Origin: Cyanoderma ruficeps
Lineage: Eukaryota > Chordata > Aves > Passeriformes > Timaliidae
NCBI GenBank assembly: GCA_008694505.1
Contig: VZDJ01000047.1
Span: 4,508,087 to 4,572,086, forward strand
Direction of reading: 5' to 3'
DNA length: 64,000 nucleotides
Shown here: positions 62,491-64,000 of the stretch, piece by piece
How the letters are laid out: each line of letters begins with the position of its first letter
Numbering within the stretch: position 1 is the stretch's first letter
Translations under genes and position numbers: made by a program
The notes under the pieces: generated by a model
Told to the model about the DNA's origin: nothing
Database searches by the model: none
Seen by the model: only the letters and a program-made list of their open reading frames with translations

Positions 62491-62586
62491 ACCAGCCTGA
62501 CGCTGGATGAGAGGTTCTCTGGTCTGAGGAATAAGAGGCGCTTTACAGCGGCCAGGAGCGCTGGACGGACGGTCACCATGCCTTAG
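62491..62586 (+). CDS. LUZP4/UIF-like gene, exon 9 (C-terminus and stop)
   Basis: After CCCTGCAG the exon reads TSLTLDERFSGLRNKRRF, then AARSAGRTVTMP and stop TAG (62584-62586). This is the UIF C-terminal block (TGMTLNERF, ending RFVTVG, from memory). In UIF the C-terminal region contacts UAP56. It is followed by a 3' untranslated region with a poly(A) signal 59 bp downstream of the stop. Confidence 0.88.
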   Translation, partial: TSLTLDERFSGLRNKRRFTAARSAGRTVTMP

Positions 62587-62644
62587 GACTGCGTGCTCGT
62601 CACGGGGACTGCCTGTGACAGCCCAGGCTCCATGACTAGGGCTC

Positions 62645-62650
62645 AATAAA
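62645..62650 (+). terminator. Poly(A) signal AATAAA, proximal
   Basis: A canonical AATAAA 59 bases after the stop of the LUZP4/UIF-like gene gives a very short 3' UTR of about 80 bases. A GT/T-rich element lies about 25-40 bases further on (CTGTGCTGTCTCC), as expected for cleavage. Confidence 0.75.
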
Positions 62651-62665
62651 AGTCGCTAGATTCCC

Positions 62666-63928
62666 TTTGAGATAGCTGATCTGGCACTGTGCTGTCTCCT
62701 TCCTTCCACACAGAGTGAATGAGTGATTGAGGGCAGGGATGAGGCAGGGTGAGAGTTTGGGCCGGAGCACAGGGCAGGGTGGTGGAGGGGGATGAGCAGA
62801 GATGGATTTGCTGGGAGAGCCTTGCTGGGAAGCTGTAGGGCTGGCAGCAGCCCTGTCCCCCTGCCAGGGCACCCTTTGCTCACCAGGGGGATGGCTGATA
62901 GTGGGAGGGTGCACCACGGAGCCTTCCCTGCATTGTCCAGTGGGTGGGACAGGGTTTGAGGATGCTGTGTTGCCCACATGGGAGACAGAGGGAAGCTGGG
63001 ATGCTCCAGCTGCCCGCAATCCCCAGCATCCACCTAATTGCCCAACTTGTGCTTGCAGGCATCCCTGCCCAGAGGTTTGCAGTGTAAGACCCCTCCACCC
63101 TGAAAACCTGTTGCTTTGCCCTGACAGTCAGGCCTGAGCACCTTGCATTTCTCTGTGGATTGCTGTGCTGTTGTGACTGCTGCTGCAGGGATGGGGTGAG
63201 ATGTGCCATGCCATGCTGCTGGAGTCACTGTCCTCAGCACGGAGCACGGACAGGCTGCCCCAGCCCAGATCACATTTTCCAGTGCTGAGTAGTTCTGCAT
63301 TAGGGTTTTTGTAGTTGCAGCTCCACCCATGCTCAAAGCAGCAGCATAATCAAACCAGCAGCAGCACTCTGATAAACATTGACTGAGATGTTAATGAGCT
63401 GGGTTTAGACATTTGTTAATGAAGCCCTGCATCAACCCTGAGTAACTGCTCCATTCTCCATCCACTGCTGGAACCCAGCACTGAACATGCTGGACACAGC
63501 CTGTTACTGGGCTCTAGCTATACTTATTACAGGAAATATTTGATAGACTGCTTTACATTTTACACCGAGCATCTTCAACATGAGACTGGACTTGGCATTG
63601 GTTTTATAGGAATGTGTGAAATGTTGTTAGTTGACAAAGCAGTAATGTATGAGTCCAGTGCACTGAATAAAAAAACTTAACTTGTCAAATGTCGCCTCTG
63701 GTTATTTCCTTTCCTTCAACAGCTCTTCCGTGCAAGTTCAGCTTCTCAGTGTGACACTGCATGGGCTACTGGTTTGGGAGAAACTGGTCCCTGTTGGTGC
63801 CCACAGGCAGGCAGTTTACTGCTTTAAAAGCTGGCTCCAAAGCAATATAAGGTTTTCAGTAGGTATTTTGTAAAATCTTTGCTATGATCTCTTGTTTTGA
63901 ATCCGGGGAATGATTGGTTTTTTTCAGG
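62666..63928. other. 3' flank of the LUZP4/UIF-like gene
   Basis: Contains the possible distal poly(A) signal and an exon-like segment at about 63722-63840 (acceptor TTTCCTTCAACAG, open frame reading SVQVQLLSVTLHGLLVWEKL). It has no convincing donor, so it is not called. Confidence 0.4.
63666..63671 (+). terminator. Possible distal poly(A) signal AATAAA
   Basis: A second AATAAA in a sequence that reads like a 3' UTR end (AT-rich, followed by a GT/T-rich TTGTCAAATGTCG stretch). It could be a distal end of the LUZP4/UIF-like transcript with a 1.1-kb 3' UTR, or unrelated. Confidence 0.35.
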
Positions 63929-64000
63929 GCAGGAGCAGAAGCTCTGGCCCAGCCAGACTGATTGGCAGATATTCATCTTCAAGCTTGAATCCCACAGCCC
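63929..64000 (+). other. Exon-like block at the window end (partial)
   Basis: After GGTTTTTTTCAG the sequence is, with two changes, the reverse complement of 44558-44630. It runs off the window. The two differences (C to T in both places, one at a CpG) change different frames differently, so they do not identify the coding frame. It may be an exon of a plus-strand gene between this gene and the next one. Confidence 0.4.

Larger units (their letters stand above)
51418..62586 (+). other. LUZP4/UIF-like mRNA export adaptor gene (nine coding exons, 301 aa)
   Basis: This is the whole coding span of a UIF/FYTTD1-family protein, reconstructed from nine exons whose phases all agree: 51418-51499, 53754-53897, 57570-57712, 58989-59113, 59956-60040, 60473-60516, 60598-60672, 61622-61733 and 62491-62586. 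The sum is 906 nt, 301 residues plus stop; human UIF is about 318. Family knowledge: UIF binds the RNA helicase UAP56/DDX39B through a short N-terminal motif, binds RNA through Arg-rich segments, and loads NXF1 for nuclear mRNA export. Seen here: motif IDMSLDDII at residues 23-31, an Arg-rich middle (about 76-123), a PFLLNRGAAF segment (about 166-175), ILTVSV-NP (218-226) and TLDERF (274-279) near the C-terminus. Divergence from FYTTD1 and position beside LRCH2 suggest the LUZP4 orthologue rather than FYTTD1. The start is the first ATG in frame; upstream the frame is open only through GTG. Confidence 0.85.

Noticed and set aside
51418..62586. Calling the export-adaptor gene FYTTD1
   Set aside because: Sequence is too divergent from the human UIF I remember, and the neighbour is LRCH2, not LRCH3 or RUBCN as expected for FYTTD1.

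Overview
This is vertebrate nuclear DNA, almost certainly from a songbird. It has long AT-rich, gene-free stretches, 5'-truncated CR1 LINE fragments whose 3' ends read as AATCATAGAAT on the opposite strand, and several solo LTRs of avian endogenous-retrovirus type (TG...CA ends, 5-6 bp target duplications). It also has sharply bounded CpG islands and short coding exons bounded by GT-AG splice sites. A 509-base assembly gap sits at 22962-23470. No prokaryotic features, CRISPR arrays, tRNA or rRNA genes were seen.

Two protein-coding genes can be supported. (1) LRCH2, minus strand: only the first coding exon (42987-43278) is in the window, inside a CpG island. It encodes a Gly/Thr-rich N-terminus and the start of the family core, and it ends at a phase-1 GT donor. 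Everything from 42986 down to 1 is read as its first intron or later LRCH2 sequence; no second LRCH2 exon was found by eye. (2) A nine-exon gene on the plus strand (51418-62586), reconstructed here with consistent splice phases to a 301-residue protein. It belongs to the UIF/FYTTD1 family of UAP56 (DDX39B)-binding mRNA export adaptors: it has an N-terminal UAP56-binding motif (IDMSLDDII), a basic Arg-rich middle, an ILTVSV-NP block and the UIF-like C-terminal block containing TLDERF.

The two genes are head to head about 8.1 kb apart. From memory, human Xq23 has the same order and orientation, LRCH2 (minus) - LUZP4 (plus) - PLS3 (plus). LUZP4 is a cancer/testis mRNA-export adaptor with the same UAP56-binding motif. 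The plus-strand gene is therefore best read as the avian counterpart of LUZP4, still carrying the full UIF-type architecture that mammalian LUZP4 has largely lost. That is the main biological point of the window.

Layout: 1-38.9 kb, AT-rich LRCH2 intron with CR1 pieces, six LTRs, a 36-bp-arm palindrome (5610-5685), a 40-bp tandem repeat (13.14-13.50 kb), AT microsatellites and the gap. 39.0-40.0 kb, a second CpG island with strong plus-strand splice sites, possibly the 5' end of an unannotated transcript. 40.3-41.8 kb, two degenerate minisatellites. 42.3-43.6 kb, LRCH2 exon 1 and promoter. 43.6-50.6 kb, intergenic, with exon-like minus-strand segments (44.5-45.4 kb) and a 49-bp tandem repeat. 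50.6-51.8 kb, CpG island, GC-rich minisatellite and exon 1 of the LUZP4/UIF-like gene. 51.8-62.7 kb, the rest of that gene. 62.7-64.0 kb, 3' flank, ending in a block that is a near-identical inverted copy of 44.56-44.64 kb.
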